A stretch of 64,000 nt of DNA from Ziziphus jujuba (taxonomy: Eukaryota > Streptophyta > Magnoliopsida > Rosales > Rhamnaceae). Positions 1 through 13,200 of the stretch are shown one piece after another; within the stretch, counting starts at the first letter, position 1; the number at the start of each line of letters is the position of its first letter. The position numbers and the translations under genes are program-made. The stretch lies in NCBI RefSeq assembly GCF_031755915.1, contig NC_083388.1, forward strand, positions 2,425,501 to 2,489,500. The letters run 5' to 3'. The notes under the pieces were generated by a model, which was given only the letters and a program-made list of their open reading frames with translations, was not told where the DNA came from and made no database searches.

Positions 1-1208
1 AAAAATATGTGGGATGGTGTTTTGTGAAATTATGGTATACTTCCCACGGTGGTTTTTGGAAAAACGGTACGGTTGGTTGTTATTGTTAATTTTCAGACGC
101 ACTCATACAGTATTGGTGTTCTGGTGTATGGTGTATGGACACGTGGTAGTGCGCGGTTATTATCTGGTTTAGCGCACGGTTTTTACTTCACCCGTGAGTT
201 GCCATTGGACCGTGGGCAGGCAAGTTGTTATTGGCCACAGCCGCCCCCCTCCTTGGCCGGGTGATGGTTTTTAGCAGTCGGTACTGTCGGGACGCCGAAG
301 TGACCGCTGCAGGTTTCTCTCTTTAACCCCCCGCCAGTCGGTGCTCGGGACACTGGGTATCGGAGGGCATCACCGGTATATGGTGTGGTGCGTCAGGTGT
401 AATTGTCGGTGTAAATTGCAAATAATGGTTTAAACCCCAAAGGTGTTCAAAATTATTTATTATAATTTATTACATTTTAATTATATATTTGGGGTATGCA
501 TTTATTTAATTATTGTTTATCAAATGGTTTAATCCCTTGATTTTTGGGAGGTATGTACATTGGGTTTTGCGAAAATGTTTTAAAAAGGGAACATTTCAAA
601 CGGAGCGATTGGTGAGAGTTTTGAGGGAAATCATTATTTTCCAAAAGTTATTATTATTTATTTATTAATTGCTGGTATTTGTTCTATTCCTTAATTGCTA
701 TTACTATTATTTTTATTATTATAAAAGGTGTTCAGTAGTTCGGGTTACTCACGGAGATGATTAGCATCTCACACTCTTAAATTCCGTTCCCTTAGGTGCA
801 AGTGGTGGTAGACGTTCTTCCGGAGCGAACCAAGTTTTCCGCTGCTGTTGTGTTTCGAGAAGTACTTCTGTACTCTTTCATTTCAGTGTATTATTTCTTT
901 CTAGCCTTGTTGTATTTCTGTTGTTTAGCACTTCTTAAAGCTCTGTATACTATTGGGATACTTCTGTTTTATTTATGCACTGGACTGTTGTTGCTTTTGA
1001 GAAGTGCTGAAGTTTGTGGAATCAGTTTGTAGTTGTGGGAGGAATAAGGGGATGTTTTTAGAAGTGTGTTTTCAGTGCAGGTAGTTTGTGGTAAGTAAAT
1101 CCCTTAGGGGAGGCTCTGTCGGATTTTCCGTTGGAGGGTCTGGTAGGGTTTCCCTGGGATCAGGGCTGTCTAGGGTTCCGGGGAAGGAATTCTGGACGGA
1201 TTCTGACA
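1..1208 (+). repeat. Gypsy-type LTR, 3' part only (copy 1)
   Basis: The stretch aligns by eye with the 3' part of the better-bounded LTRs at 27743-30597 and 49850-52719. It shares the block starting GACGCAC at 96, the matching GTGCGTC at 388-394, the lysine-codon-like A/T stretch, and the final GC-rich 130 bp ending CTGACA at 1208. The 5' half and its flank lie outside the window, so I cannot tell whether it is a solo LTR or the end of a full element. No polypurine tract or primer site is visible. The short open frames inside it are not genes. Confidence 0.85.
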
Positions 1209-1238
1209 AATAATATATATCAAATTTATTTTCCTGTA

Positions 1239-3832
1239 AGATATATATTATAATTTCATTGAGTTCGACAATATTCTCAATATTAATGCTGTTGTTATTA
1301 ATTTGTGGAATTTACGTTATCAAATAAAATGCAAAGCAAAAAACTCAAAAAGAGTCCCCGAGAAACTTGTTGTTTTAGTAGGAATGGGAAATCTGTCACT
1401 GCCTAAGTTAGAATTAGGGTATTATGATCAGGGCATGTTAATTATCAAAGCTTGATATATTAATTTGATCACGAGTTTGATATTGTTGGTTTATTGTTGA
1501 ACAATGAATCTTCAGATTAACCTTCAATATATATGCAATTCATTCGTATATATGCCTGTAGGCCTCCAATAATTAGGGTGCTGCGCAACTCGAACTGTGA
1601 AATTCGTAGTCCACTTAGACAATTCGCACATCATTATTTTAATAGTTTGGAATGGATTATTTTATAACTTATTATATGCACCAGTCATTTATTTTAAGTT
1701 GAGAATGGATAATTTTATAACTCATTATATGCACCAGTCATTTATTTTAAGTGTGGTTTGATAACATGTTTAGTTTCTGTTTTTTCTTTTGTTCTTGTTT
1801 TTTTTAAATTGAATGTAATTTGCTTACTTTAATAGTTTGTTAATATTAATTAGTGCTAATTAAATATTTTTATTAATTTTAAATTAATTTAAGGAAAAAA
1901 AAAAGCATAAACATCAATTGAAATACAATTTGAAATTATATTTATTTTTATTCTAGTTTTTTTTCTTTCTTCAAATTTATAATTATTTGATATATATAGT
2001 AAACTTTATTTATCACTAATTAAAACTAACAAACATTTGAAAAGGGAAAAATAAAAATAGAACACGTTAACAAAAGACACTAGAGCGTCCCTATCAAATA
2101 CCATAGAAACAGCTAACCCCCTTCATCATGTTTGGGAGAAAAATGTAGAGCATTTGACTTGTGTAAAACCAAAGACTTCATGAAGCATTAACTAGTTTAG
2201 GTATACTATTGATGGCACAGGGAAATTGAAATGTCACTCACCGATTTTTATTTTTATTTTTATTTTATTTTTCTGAAGATTCACCGATTTTGAATTGTGA
2301 ATGAAAAAGCAAGAGTTTTAGGGAAGAGGCTAGAAAGGATCCCACAAAGGATTTTTCAAGTGTATCTCATTTTAAGGAGTCAATATTTAAAAATGAGCTT
2401 AGATTTTTTATTTTTACTTTTTAATATGGCAAGTTGGTTTGAATTAAGTATAAATAACCAAATTCATTATTTATTTTAGTATTATATTGATTTAATTTAA
2501 TGTATATCTATAACACATGTTCTCACACTATTAATATAATATTCAAAAAATAGTTCATACTAAAACATTTAGGATTTATAAGCAGAGCACTCAATATTTC
2601 TGGAGAAAAAATATAAATAAAAAAAATAAATCAAGAGTATTTTGGAGAGTCTTTTAAAATTTTACTCTTTGATCAAAAGATTTTTTTGTTTATTATTATA
2701 GAATGTATACTCTTTATTTTATTTATGAAGATTTTATTTATTTATTTATTTTTTTCACTCCTTCAATCATTGTTGACACTCCCAAATTCCGGCATCCATA
2801 AAATATCTATAAACAAGGAGTTAAAGCCCAAATACAAGAAACCATACACAAGAAATTTACATAGCCCCTTTAAAATAAAGAGAATTGTCTTTACGACAAA
2901 GGACATGGTTAAACATAAAAAATGAAATTTTGAAATATATTTCAACAATGTTCCTACATTATACTATTTATTTTTATTTTTTATTTTTCTAAAAAACAAA
3001 ATATCACTATGTTAATTTCCCTCTCTTTTAAATTTAAATTCCCTCTCAATTCTTAACAGTTAAAAGATGTGTCAATATATATGTATATAAGCAATAAAAA
3101 TTGATAATTTAAATGTGATAATCGCATGATAATTTATTTAATAATAAATTAAAATATACAATATTCAATGAATTTACCTGTCTACATTTGAAAAACCAAA
3201 CTAATATTTTATTTTAAAAAGTAAAAATCAAAAGTTTGTTGAAGCATATTTTTAATAGATTGACTTTATAGGATGGACAAAGAGTCCATGATCTAACTCC
3301 TTGTTTATAGATATTTCATAAATAAGCATTAACCTAATAAATAAATGACTGGTGTTATCAAGGTTTAGGCATATAATAAGTTCTAAAATTATCTCTTCCA
3401 AACTATCGAAATGATAATATGAGAACTGTCTTATTGGACTATGAATTTCACACTTCCGAGTTGGGTAGCATCTGAACTATTGGAGGCCTACAGGCATGCG
3501 ATGCAAATGATCAATTCATAAATATTGAAGGTTAATCTGTACATTTATTATTCAACACAACAAAACAACACTATCAAATTTATGATCAAATTAATTATAT
3601 AAAACTTTAAAATTAACATGCCCTGATCATCAACGTAATTCTGAATTAGACAGTGATATATTTTCCATTCCTAATATAACAAAAAGTCCGGGACTTTTCA
3701 CCAAAAAACAAGTTTCTCAAAGACTCTTTTTGAGTAGTTTGCTTTCCATTTTATTTGATAACATAAATTCAACAAATTAACATCAAAAGCATTAATATTG
3801 AGAATATTATTGAACTCGGTAAAAATATATCG
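1239..3832. mobile_element. Long inverted-repeat element (possible MULE or foldback-like transposon)
   Basis: The left arm, about 1239-1700, and the right arm, about 3341-3832, are imperfect reverse complements over roughly 450-490 bp. Shared blocks include the CCTGTAGGCCTCCAATA motif, the CTCAATATTAATGC motif, and a run reading ATCAGGGCATGTTAATT. The roughly 1.6-kb centre is AT-rich and has no credible coding frame. This is the layout of a non-autonomous DNA transposon with long terminal inverted repeats, or of two copies of one repeat lying head to head. I could not find clear outer ends or a target duplication. The LTR ending at 1208 lies against the left arm and may have removed its outer end. 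Confidence 0.55.
1648..1754. repeat. Tandem duplication of about 55 bp
   Basis: Two nearly identical units lie side by side, each running from GAATGGAT through a TATATGCACCAGTCATTTA core to TTTTAAGT. The right arm of the surrounding inverted repeat carries one, interrupted, version. The duplication is therefore later than the arms. Confidence 0.8.
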
Positions 3833-4768
3833 TAGATTTCCTTGGAGACTTACCTCATACTTTGTTTTGTTTTATTTTTTAGTTGTTGGTAATTCCTTTC
3901 TCGTATTTTGTTACCTATTGAGAGAAGCTGGGGCATATACATTAATTTTGGTGGTTGGCGACAAAAGAAAATGACATGTCTTCGTCTACCAGAATTAAAA
4001 CACCTAGCTACATTGTACGTAATTTATTAATTTTGGTGAATTTGCTTAGCAAGTAAGATTTAATTAGGAATAGATTGTGTGGTCCATTTCAATGGCTAAT
4101 GGTATAATAGATAAATATAAAACCAAAAATACAATTATTTTTGGCGTTTTCCCTTATAGAAAATTTGGTCTTTGGATTATCTTATTCATGTGGGTACGAT
4201 TGAGCACGTTTAACATAACCTAGGATACAACTTAGAATCTTTCAAACTGACATGAAAATGTTGTTTTCGATCTAATGCTAATAAATTTTTTAATTTGTTA
4301 TTTTTCTTCCCAAGTGGTTAACATGCATGGGAAGAAAGATGAAAAATAGCTTCAGAATTTGATCAACTTTCCCCCAAAAAAAAAAAAAAGAAAGAAAAAG
4401 AAAAAACTGTTTGATAAGGAAGCTAATAAAATTATAATCAACATTATTTTGAAATTTAGTTAGTAGTCTTGGTCAATATACACGGTTTAACAATTTGTCA
4501 AGTAGCAGCAAATCTCCCATTCGAACCGTCAAAATGAGAGAGATAAAACAAACTACTGTATACAAATCATTTTCTTTTTCCCTATTCATAATAATCAAAC
4601 ATTTAAATTTCCTTTGTAGTAATATTATAATTTTTATTATATAATTATAATCAATGTACAAGGTTTGGCATGAATCCGACAGGTGCATGTTTCACTGTTA
4701 ATGGTTTTCTCTTGTTACACGAAGAGGAGCCTGGAAGCTCGGACTGTGGAAGGAAGTGGGCGGAGGAG
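3833..4768. other. AT-rich intergenic DNA
   Basis: No open frame with protein-like composition, splice pattern or repeat structure is visible. There is a poly(A) run near 4375-4390. The TTAAA at 4769-4773 is the target duplication of the next LTR. Confidence 0.6.
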
Positions 4769-6617
4769 TTAAATATAACACCCCGTACCAAAAATTATAC
4801 ATGATTAAACAAGTTTGACCAAATTGACTAAGTTTGACCAAGTGAACAATATATGGATTCAAGTTGACTTTTCCAATAGCCAATATTTTTTGTTTGACTA
4901 AGGTACCACTGTGGAGATCTCGTCGATATGAGTTCATAGACTGGCGGCATGCCAAATTCTGAATTACGGATAAAAAGTTATGGTTTTGAGAATTTTTAAG
5001 CACAAGTTTTAAATCAGTATCCAAGCCAGTCCCCAGTTTTTGTCTGTTAGTGACTCAAAGCTTTATATAAGCCTAGATAAGTGTGTCAAACAGGAAACAA
5101 AGCCCAAAATATCCATTTCTTCCCCAAAACCCGAGAAATTCTCTCCTCAGCCTGTGGGTCCGAACTGGATCGTTTCGACCCGTTTATCGTTGAATCGGGT
5201 CACCGTCGTTTTGTCCATTTCCGGCCAACCACCACTTACACGCACTAGCCAACTAGAAAGATCACTTGAAGGCGAGCTCAACCGTGAAATTTCACGGCAA
5301 GAAGTGGCTGGATGCACCCAGATCGGGTCGGCGAAGTCCGCGGCGGCCGGCAAGGTGGGGCGTCAGATTTTCTCATTTTTTGGCCGTTTCAAGCCAACCC
5401 ATACACTTTTTCCACTATTTTTGATCCCTCTGAACTCATTTCCGTGGTTATTTTGTCCAAATTCCTCATCGTTTGAAAGATCCGACAACGAGAAGTTCGG
5501 CCGAAGCTTCAACAGTGTTTTCCGGCCACCGGAGGAAACTTTGACCAAGGTGAGCATACTAATGAGTTCCTTGTCTCTTGGGCTTTCCGTCAATATAAAG
5601 TTTGTGAGTTTTGGAGGTCGTTTGATAATTTTTTCATTTTTGGATCAATTAGTTAATTTTCGGATAAGTTAGGGACTATGTTTGGACAAAATGGGTCAAG
5701 TTAGTTAAAATTGGAGTTGAATTAGTGAAATTGGATATTATTAGGACCCATTAGGTGGTTTGATTTTGAAATATTAGGTTTCGGGTGAAAATCCCCAATT
5801 TTGGGTACCGGATCCTAAGGACACGCGGTATAATTGGATTGTCTGGTGTCCAATTTATGCAATTTTATAGTACTGTAAATTATTTTGAGACATTTGGATT
5901 ATACAAGTGTCTCTGGTTTAGTTGTTTGGAGCCTGAGGAATATTTTATTATATTATAGACACTCGAGTTGAGCCTGAAGGTGATCCTGTGAAGGAGCAGA
6001 CGGGAGCATCTAAAGTACTGTGAGTGGTTATATCATTTTTAAATGTTTGGGTATATAGTATAATATATATGTGGTTTAAATATTTTACGTATATACCATT
6101 TGATTGAAATGTTGTTTTATGCATATATAAATATTTGCTTTCACATATATGTGTTATCATTTTATATAACTTTTGATAATATTTTAAGTGATTTCCAATT
6201 TTAATGGGTCCATAAATGGACTTGTGGTATTTAAATATTTTGGTAATTAAATTGAGGTTTTAAATCATTTTGGAAACTATTTGGTTTGAGAAACCAGATT
6301 GAAAATCATATAAGTTTAAGTATGATCAAATATTTTATAATTTTATGTGCTTAAAATTGGTTTATGGTGAATATATTTCACTGTGGTATTTTTGATTTTC
6401 GTATAAAATGATGTTTTGAGATTTTTGGAGTATTTAATTAAGCGGTGGAAGTTTAAATGTTAAATTATGATTTATGATACAGTATCATTTAGAAAAGTAT
6501 ATATATAATCTTACAAGATTGTTTCATGTATACTGTATTGATTATTTCTAAATTGATGTACCATGTAATGCCAATACCTTGAATCGGTATTATATTATAT
6601 TATATTACAGCGCGCTG

Positions 6618-6800
6618 GGTTTACCACGGTGCCGTGAGGTTGGTTTCATCCAATGGTTATCTATTATTACCACGGACTGTGAGATCGGGTTTATCTGACG
6701 GTTTATTATTATTACCACGGTGCCGTGGGGTTGGTATCATCCAACGGTTTATTATTACCACGGACCGTGAGGTTGGGTACGTCCCGATGGTTAATTATTA
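6618..6800 (+). repeat. Minisatellite with palindromic CCACGG...CCGTGG core
   Basis: Four units of about 44-46 bp begin near 6620, 6665, 6711 and 6754. Each has the order TTACCACGG, two variable bases, CCGTGAGG, then a GGTT..ATCC..CGGTT tail. A fifth, decayed unit follows. The core CACGGTGCCGTG is self-complementary. The array occupies the position taken in related LTRs by the GACGCAC-bounded domain. Confidence 0.8.
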
Positions 6801-7609
6801 TTTCCATGCCACCGTTCATATATTGAGGGTCGTGAGGTGGGTGTATCCCACGATTTACAGATTGGTACATCGTATGATACATTGTATATGTTGTATATAT
6901 TGTTGATTTACAAATATTGTGGTGATTTCTGCATTTTCATATTTATTTGGTGGAACTGTATTTATTATAGTTTATGCTCAAATGTTTATATCTTGATTTG
7001 AGACATTTCATAATATTACAATGATCGTTCATTCATACTTTTAAGCATCGGTTTTTATGATATTAATTGGGATACAAGTTTGGATTTTGTGAAATGATTT
7101 ATAAACGGGAAACTTTTCAAACGAATGGAATGAGAGGTCTTGAGAGAAAGATTTTTCAGAAATAAATCATTATTTTTCTATTATACTATGCCACTCACTG
7201 AGATTTTTTTATCTCACGTTTTATTGTTTTAAATTTGTTCCTCTAGGTCCAGGCAGCTAGTAGCAGTCTACCTTGCGCACAGCTTATCGTTTTGTTCCTT
7301 CCACGACAGCAGTCGTATTTATCTTTTCTTTACCTATTGTTATCTTCTGGACTTATTTATTACTTATTTTACTCATAAACTTTGTTGACACTCTTAGAAT
7401 GCTCTAATTTTAAATATGGGACTCAATAGAGACCATGGTACTCATGTGTGTAGTTATGGCCTGTAGTACAATAGGCCGGTTGTGGACTTATTTATATATA
7501 TATATATATATATTGAGGTATTAATGTTAATGTTGGTGTTTGATTATCTACATTTTAAGGTGAGATTCCATTAGATATTTTTTAGGAATTGTACAGTGGG
7601 ACCTCACTA

Positions 7610-7650
7610 GACAAAATCACCCGGGAGATAGACAAAATCACCCGGGAGAT
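7610..7650 (+). repeat. 21-bp tandem duplication
   Basis: The unit GACAAAATCACCCGGGAGAT plus one base occurs twice in direct succession, just inside the 3' end of LTR copy 2. Confidence 0.9.
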
Positions 7651-7686
7651 CTTGGAAGGGTTTCCGGGATGAGTCCTATCATTAAA

Positions 7687-10000
7687 TGTATGATGAATTA
7701 TAGAAAATTTTTTTTTTCTCTTTTTCTCACTCATTGTATAAAATAAATATATAACACCTAAATTGTAGGATTTCCTGTGACTCTCTCAAAAGCCAATAAA
7801 GTTGTTAACTTTTGTCCTAATCATACACGGATTTCACTCCCACTACTTCCCATTCTTCTACGTAAATCCAAATATATCGCTCCTACATGGACTACTACTC
7901 TCTCCTCATATATATTCTATTACTTAAAAAACAAGAAAAAGAACAAGAAAAGAAAAAAGAAAAAAAAGAAATGTAGAATAATCTACAAGTACTCTATTAG
8001 TCAATAATTTTGTGGTTCGTGGTTATTCATATTAAATTTAAATATGAACCAAATTGATAATATTAAAACAAAATTGAAATTTAAAGTGTAGTTTTGGTGA
8101 TATTTTGGTTTTTAATTTTTTTTTATCTACTTGTAAGTAATTTAAAGTGTTTGTTAGTGTTAGTGTTGTTAGACATAACCATTAAAATTAAGAGGAATAA
8201 AAAACCTATAAATACCAAGTTGAAAATCATTTGTAGTGTCATTAGACGTATCAATTAAAGTTAAGAGGAACAAAAAACCTATAAATACCAAGTTGAAAAT
8301 CATTTAAATTCGAAAACATGTGGAAATCAGTGAAATGTTTTTGAATTTGAAACACCCACTCTAATATCAATAGGGAAAAAAAAATTTAGTTAATTGATAC
8401 GCATAATAAATTTTAATTTTCACAACACATAAACTACAAACAACATTTTATCAAAATGATAAATGAGTACTTTAGTTTTAAAATATAAAAGTACATAAAA
8501 TTTATATAAAAACCTTTAAATAAATGAGCAGCTAATGCATCTTTCTCCAAAATATAAGACATAGATGGAAAAGAAGGAAACAAATAATAGTTAATATAAT
8601 TTCAAAAAAAAAAAAAAGAGTTAATTCTGAAAGACCAATAGTTAATAAAAATTATTTTTTGCTTTTCATAATAAAGATGCTAGGCAGGAATAGAAGAAGA
8701 AATAAATTTAGTTAGTTTTTATGTTAAGGAAAAAATATACCTTTTTTTATTTTTTTATTTTTGAATCTAAGAATAAGTATTCATCGGGATTAATGATTGC
8801 CCATTTTAATAAACAACTATTCCTTTTCAAAATTTAAAGAATAGTCCTTTCTTAACCCAAGTAGTGATAAATATCTAACATAAAATTGATAATTCTTAAA
8901 AATATTAAACTTGATATAGTATCTGTATATCAAAAATAGATAAATACAAATATTTTAAAAATCACATTAACATAAAAATTATGATATAAATTAAATTTAA
9001 AAATAATAATTACACATTTAATCAAATATAAGAAATTTGTTTAAGTAAAATTATAAAGATTATAAACAATTAAAAATTTCATAAACCTAAAAAATATGAT
9101 ATAAATTAAATTTAAAAATAATACTTACATATTTAATTAAATATAAGCAGAATTTTTAAATAAAATTATTAAGATTATAAACAATTAAAAATTTCAAAAG
9201 AAAAAAATAGAAGAATTTAAAATAAAAAATATGTATTTTTTGTGCTAGTCATTGGATTTAATCCATTGGCATAACCCCAAAAAAAAAAAAGGATTATTAA
9301 TTCTATTTCCCTATCTTTTATTTATTGAAATGATTATTTTCAATCATGAATAGTTATTGTGAATATGAGTATATCAAATGATAAATGCCATTTCGACATT
9401 TTTATTTTTAAAATTTGACATTAATATGAGCTTTCTAATAATAAAAATCAACATTATTAAATTTTAGCATCTGCACTCTAACAGTAAGTGTTAAAAAACA
9501 CGAACGCCAAATTATAGAACTCATTTTTTAACAATTAAAGAAAAAAGATAACAATGTTTAGTTCAGTAAAAGATTATGGGGCCATATACTTTTTTGGTTG
9601 TGAGACCTAATGCTAAAAAATGATGATACCAAATTTGAAACCAATTTTTGCATCCCCATTTGAGACACTACATGGAAGGAAAATGCCAAATCATAGCAAT
9701 GACATGCCAAATCTAATGTCACAAGTTACGACACTAAAGTTTATTTTGTTTTTTTTTTTTTGGTTGGAATATAAAAATGAAGTAGGGAGATGTATCAACT
9801 CCAACCTATGCAATTCAATTATACGGTGAAAAATTTTAAAACTCCATGTCTTCATTTATTTTTAAAAAAATAAATTTACACTATGAAAACCCATAAAAAC
9901 AAAAATGCTGTACGGAAAATTTTGATTAATTACTTAATTATGTAACAGCGTGTGTCCCACCAAAAAAAAAAAAAAAAAAAAAACCATCAAATAATACAAC
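7687..10000. other. AT-rich intergenic DNA with two tandem duplications
   Basis: No gene is visible. Two local duplications stand out. One is a unit of about 75 bp repeated around 8180-8310 (core AACCTATAAATACCAAGTTG). The other is a unit of about 120 bp repeated at about 8977-9083 and 9096-9198 (core TATGATATAAATTAAATTTA). Homopolymer A runs occur at 9962-9982 and elsewhere. The open frames in this stretch are short and of low complexity. Confidence 0.6.
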
Positions 10001-10045
10001 TTGCATTCTACATGGATAATGTGTACGAACAGTATTACTTCGTTC

Positions 10046-10063
10046 TGGCCCATAAGGCCCATC
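10046..10063 (+). promoter_or_regulatory. Paired GGCCCA (site II-type) elements upstream of DGS1
   Basis: Two GGCCCA hexamers lie 9 bp apart within TGGCCCATAAGGCCCATC, about 175-190 bp before the DGS1 start codon. A further CGGCCCG is near 10098. Paired TGGGCC/T elements are known TCP-binding sites in promoters of plant genes for mitochondrial and ribosomal proteins. No clear TATA box is present. The regulatory role here is inference. Confidence 0.5.
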
Positions 10064-10235
10064 TGGCGTATCCATTTTGTTGAAAAATTGCCAGCTCGGC
10101 CCGTTTTTATGACTCGTTGATTATTACTCTTCCTCTTGCTTGTTTGTACTTCCTGTCTGCGAAGTCGTACATTTACAACGTTATAGCAAAATAGTCGAAA
10201 AGGTTTTTGATTTGAGAGTGCAGCGAGGTTCGAGA

Positions 10236-13200
10236 ATGGACGACGAAGAGACTGGTAATGCCGAAAACCAACAACGCAACGACCTGAAAACCCTAATCTC
10301 GTTCTACTCCAATTATCTGTGGAACCAAGCTCTCACTTTCATTCCCTCTTCCGATTCCAATTTTCTCCGCAAAATTTTCAACCTCTATCGCCAATCAGCT
10401 CGCGCCAGGTCGAGGAGGCGTCGAGCATCTCTTCCTCTTCCATTGCCTTCCAACGCTCTCGACTCCTCTCTGTACGCTCTTTTTTTCTTTTTTTTTTTAA
10501 TCAATTTTTTTCTGCTTTCAGTTATGACTAGTTTGGTCGCGGAGAAAATTGGGCAATACTTTGACGTTTTGTGTAGCTGGTTTGTTATGTGTGTGTTGTA
10601 TTTTTGAGTGGGAAAAGGTTAGCTTTTTTTTTTTTTTTTTTTTCCCCCGAATTTCTACTGTTGTTCCGTTTAGATTGAGAGCGTTCCGTTTGTTTTTGAT
10701 CTTTTGCATTTGGTTCTGTTCTGTTTTGTTGTTGCAATGCTCGAAACCTGCATTGTGCTTGGTAGAGTTCCATGTCACTTTCCATTTGCAGTGATTTATT
10801 TTTCTCGTTTGGTGGTCGTGTTTGATCAAGTTGGACGTTGTTTGTTATGATTATTATTATTTTTTTATGTTTTTAATGTTTGAATCAAGTAAACATGGTT
10901 GTTTGTTGTTGTCTAATCTTGTATTTCATACATTTATGTACTTCTGCCCTATATGTGAAGGACTCCCACGTACTATGAGGCAATTTTTTGCTTTTTGTTT
11001 TTGTTTTTGTTTTTTATTTTTTTGTTTTTTATTTTTTTGTTTTTTGTTTTTTGTTTTTTTTTTTTCACTTAAATTAAATGAATTCGTGAACCAATAGTCA
11101 AGTACTATTTATGTGATGCCTACTTGAGTTCATGGCAATTTTTGTTTTCTATGTATCTTGGGCAGCTGTATAAAAAATGACTTGGTCTGTTTTATCAGTT
11201 ATTGTCTTTTCGTTTTAATGGGCAGTTACGAGATTCTTTAAATGTTATCCAGAAAGCATTATCATATTTTGCTAGCACATAAACATCTATCTTGTAATAA
11301 TATTTATTGTTTATCCCGCTATTGAGTCTTAAGCGATATTTCCAAAGATTTTGGTCCTCTAAACATGCAGGGTAGAAACAGAGGCATCTAGGGTTTTTGA
11401 GGTTCTGGAGAACATTTTGGAACACAGCTGTTTGAACTTGCATAACATTCAGAAGAACTTGCAATTTTGGCAATCTAAGGCTGAGGTTAGTGAATTAGGC
11501 ATAGATTATCCATTCTTGATAGCTAAAGCAGGTGATTTGGAATGGGAAATATTTATCTCACTTAATAAACCATATCTTCAATGTGTTCCAAAGTATATCT
11601 AACAACTTGATAGCATTTCGTTCACCATTAGTTATAATATGTATATCATTTCTGATTTCAGGGATCAAATGCTCAAAAAGTATATTTTATGGTTTTTGAG
11701 AGAGGCCCACGGGCTTTTATTGATGGAACAATTCAGCTGATACGTGAATATGTTGCTGAAGGTTCTTCCTTGCAGCAATTATCTCATTCTGCGTCTACTT
11801 ACATTCATGAAAGAATATCCATTTTAACTAGCTTAAGGTGTTCACTTGCCACATTTTTGGCCCAGGTTTGCTTCACATTTTGCTTGACTGATTTTATTTA
11901 TTTATTTATTTTTTCAAAGGATGATGGTTTCTAAATATACTTTTGATTGAATTTGTCTTTCTTTTACGAGCACATGGAAGGCATATGTGCATAGTGTGTG
12001 TGTGTGTGCATAGTCTTTTACTAGGCAAAGCCCATTTTAGGCTGCTAATCATGCTAACCATAAGAGGCATTTTAAATTAAGAGCTGAAATCATTAGTTTT
12101 CAATGGTTTGAGCCTCTTAACACGGTGTCATTTTAGCTTCTAGTTATTTAGATAACCACCTGGAAAATGCTTCTATTCATATTGTTATCTAATAATATCT
12201 AACCAAACTAATATAAAAAGATATAAAACCTCAGTTAACAAGGCTGCTTATGTCTAAAATTCAAAATTAATTGTGTAAAAATGTAGTTTCTAGGTTTTGG
12301 TGGATGGTTAGAAATAAAAAGATTGCAGGGGATCTGAATGTTGTTCTCATTGCTGTTGTTGTCGGCTGTCTTTCTATTTGTACTTAAGAGGAATTGAAAA
12401 TGAGTTGTACTTAATTGGAATTGAAATTGAGTGTAGAAAATTTGAAGAAAAAGAATAATTGATTAAAGTTTTTCAGCCTTTCTCTTAAGACCTTGTGGAT
12501 GAAGTCTCACTATTAAAAGTTCATTGAAGGAAGAGGAGAAATTAAAAAAGTTTGATCGCGTAAATTTTCTTGAATGTCAATTGCATGAAATTCTTTTATA
12601 TATTAATTGACTGTTATTTCTTTAAATATCTTAAGGGGTTCCTGTACATATAGAACTAGGTTGTGGCTCTTCAATGGGATAGACCTTTCAATATGCTAGG
12701 ATGAAAATGGAATTTCTTTTCGTTGTGCCATAACTGGTTTTAGAAGTTCCCTTCTACCATGTTTATAAAAGTTTACCATGGTTGGCCTAGACCATCTTGT
12801 TTAACTTTCATTATTGACTAGGCTTGCATTCTGATTAATTTGACGAGCCTTTCCGGCGATGTGAAGTACTCAGTTAATAGATTGGATGGGCTTGTCCTTT
12901 TAGTGTTCTGCTATGGTTGCTCTCTCTCTCTCTCTCTCACTACACAAACACATTTACATGAAAACACCACATATACACAACATTCTGTATGGTCAAGACT
13001 TTTCATTCTATTCAGCATCTCAGTTATGTATTTTGCTATATACATTATGTATTAGAATTTTTCTTTCTTCTCAAGCATATTTAAGATATTTTGTGATATC
13101 ATTTAATGTTGAATTTTACAGGTCTATGTTGCAGTTGACCAGTCTGGAAAGGAGTTAGTGAATGATCCAGAGAATTCACTGCCATCTTTATTGGTTGTAA

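Larger units (their letters stand above)
4774..7681 (+). mobile_element. Solo LTR, divergent gypsy subfamily (copy 2)
   Basis: The element begins TATAACACCCCG and ends CCTATCA, diverged forms of the TGTAACACCCC and CCTGACA ends of the other LTRs here. TTAAA flanks both sides (4769-4773 and 7682-7686), which fixes the ends and identifies an integrated LTR. No internal region or second LTR exists, so it is a solo LTR, the usual product of recombination between the two LTRs of an element. It has TTGAC cores near the start and a GC-rich block with a 210-codon open frame (5040-5672). I read that frame as a conserved LTR block, not a gene. Confidence 0.85.

Noticed and set aside
5040..5672. A 210-codon open frame that might be a gene
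   Set aside because: It lies wholly inside solo LTR copy 2 over the GC-rich block common to the family, and shows no known domain. It is treated as an LTR property.
7492..7516. The AT dinucleotide run as a functional site
   Set aside because: It is a simple microsatellite, like those at about 12921 (CT) and 39108 (AT).
10140..10235. An upstream extension of the DGS1 frame
   Set aside because: The frame is open but has no ATG before 10236, and family similarity begins after that ATG.
10822..11097. A 91-codon frame within DGS1
   Set aside because: It lies in intron 1 and is made of T-rich low-complexity DNA (F, L and C runs).
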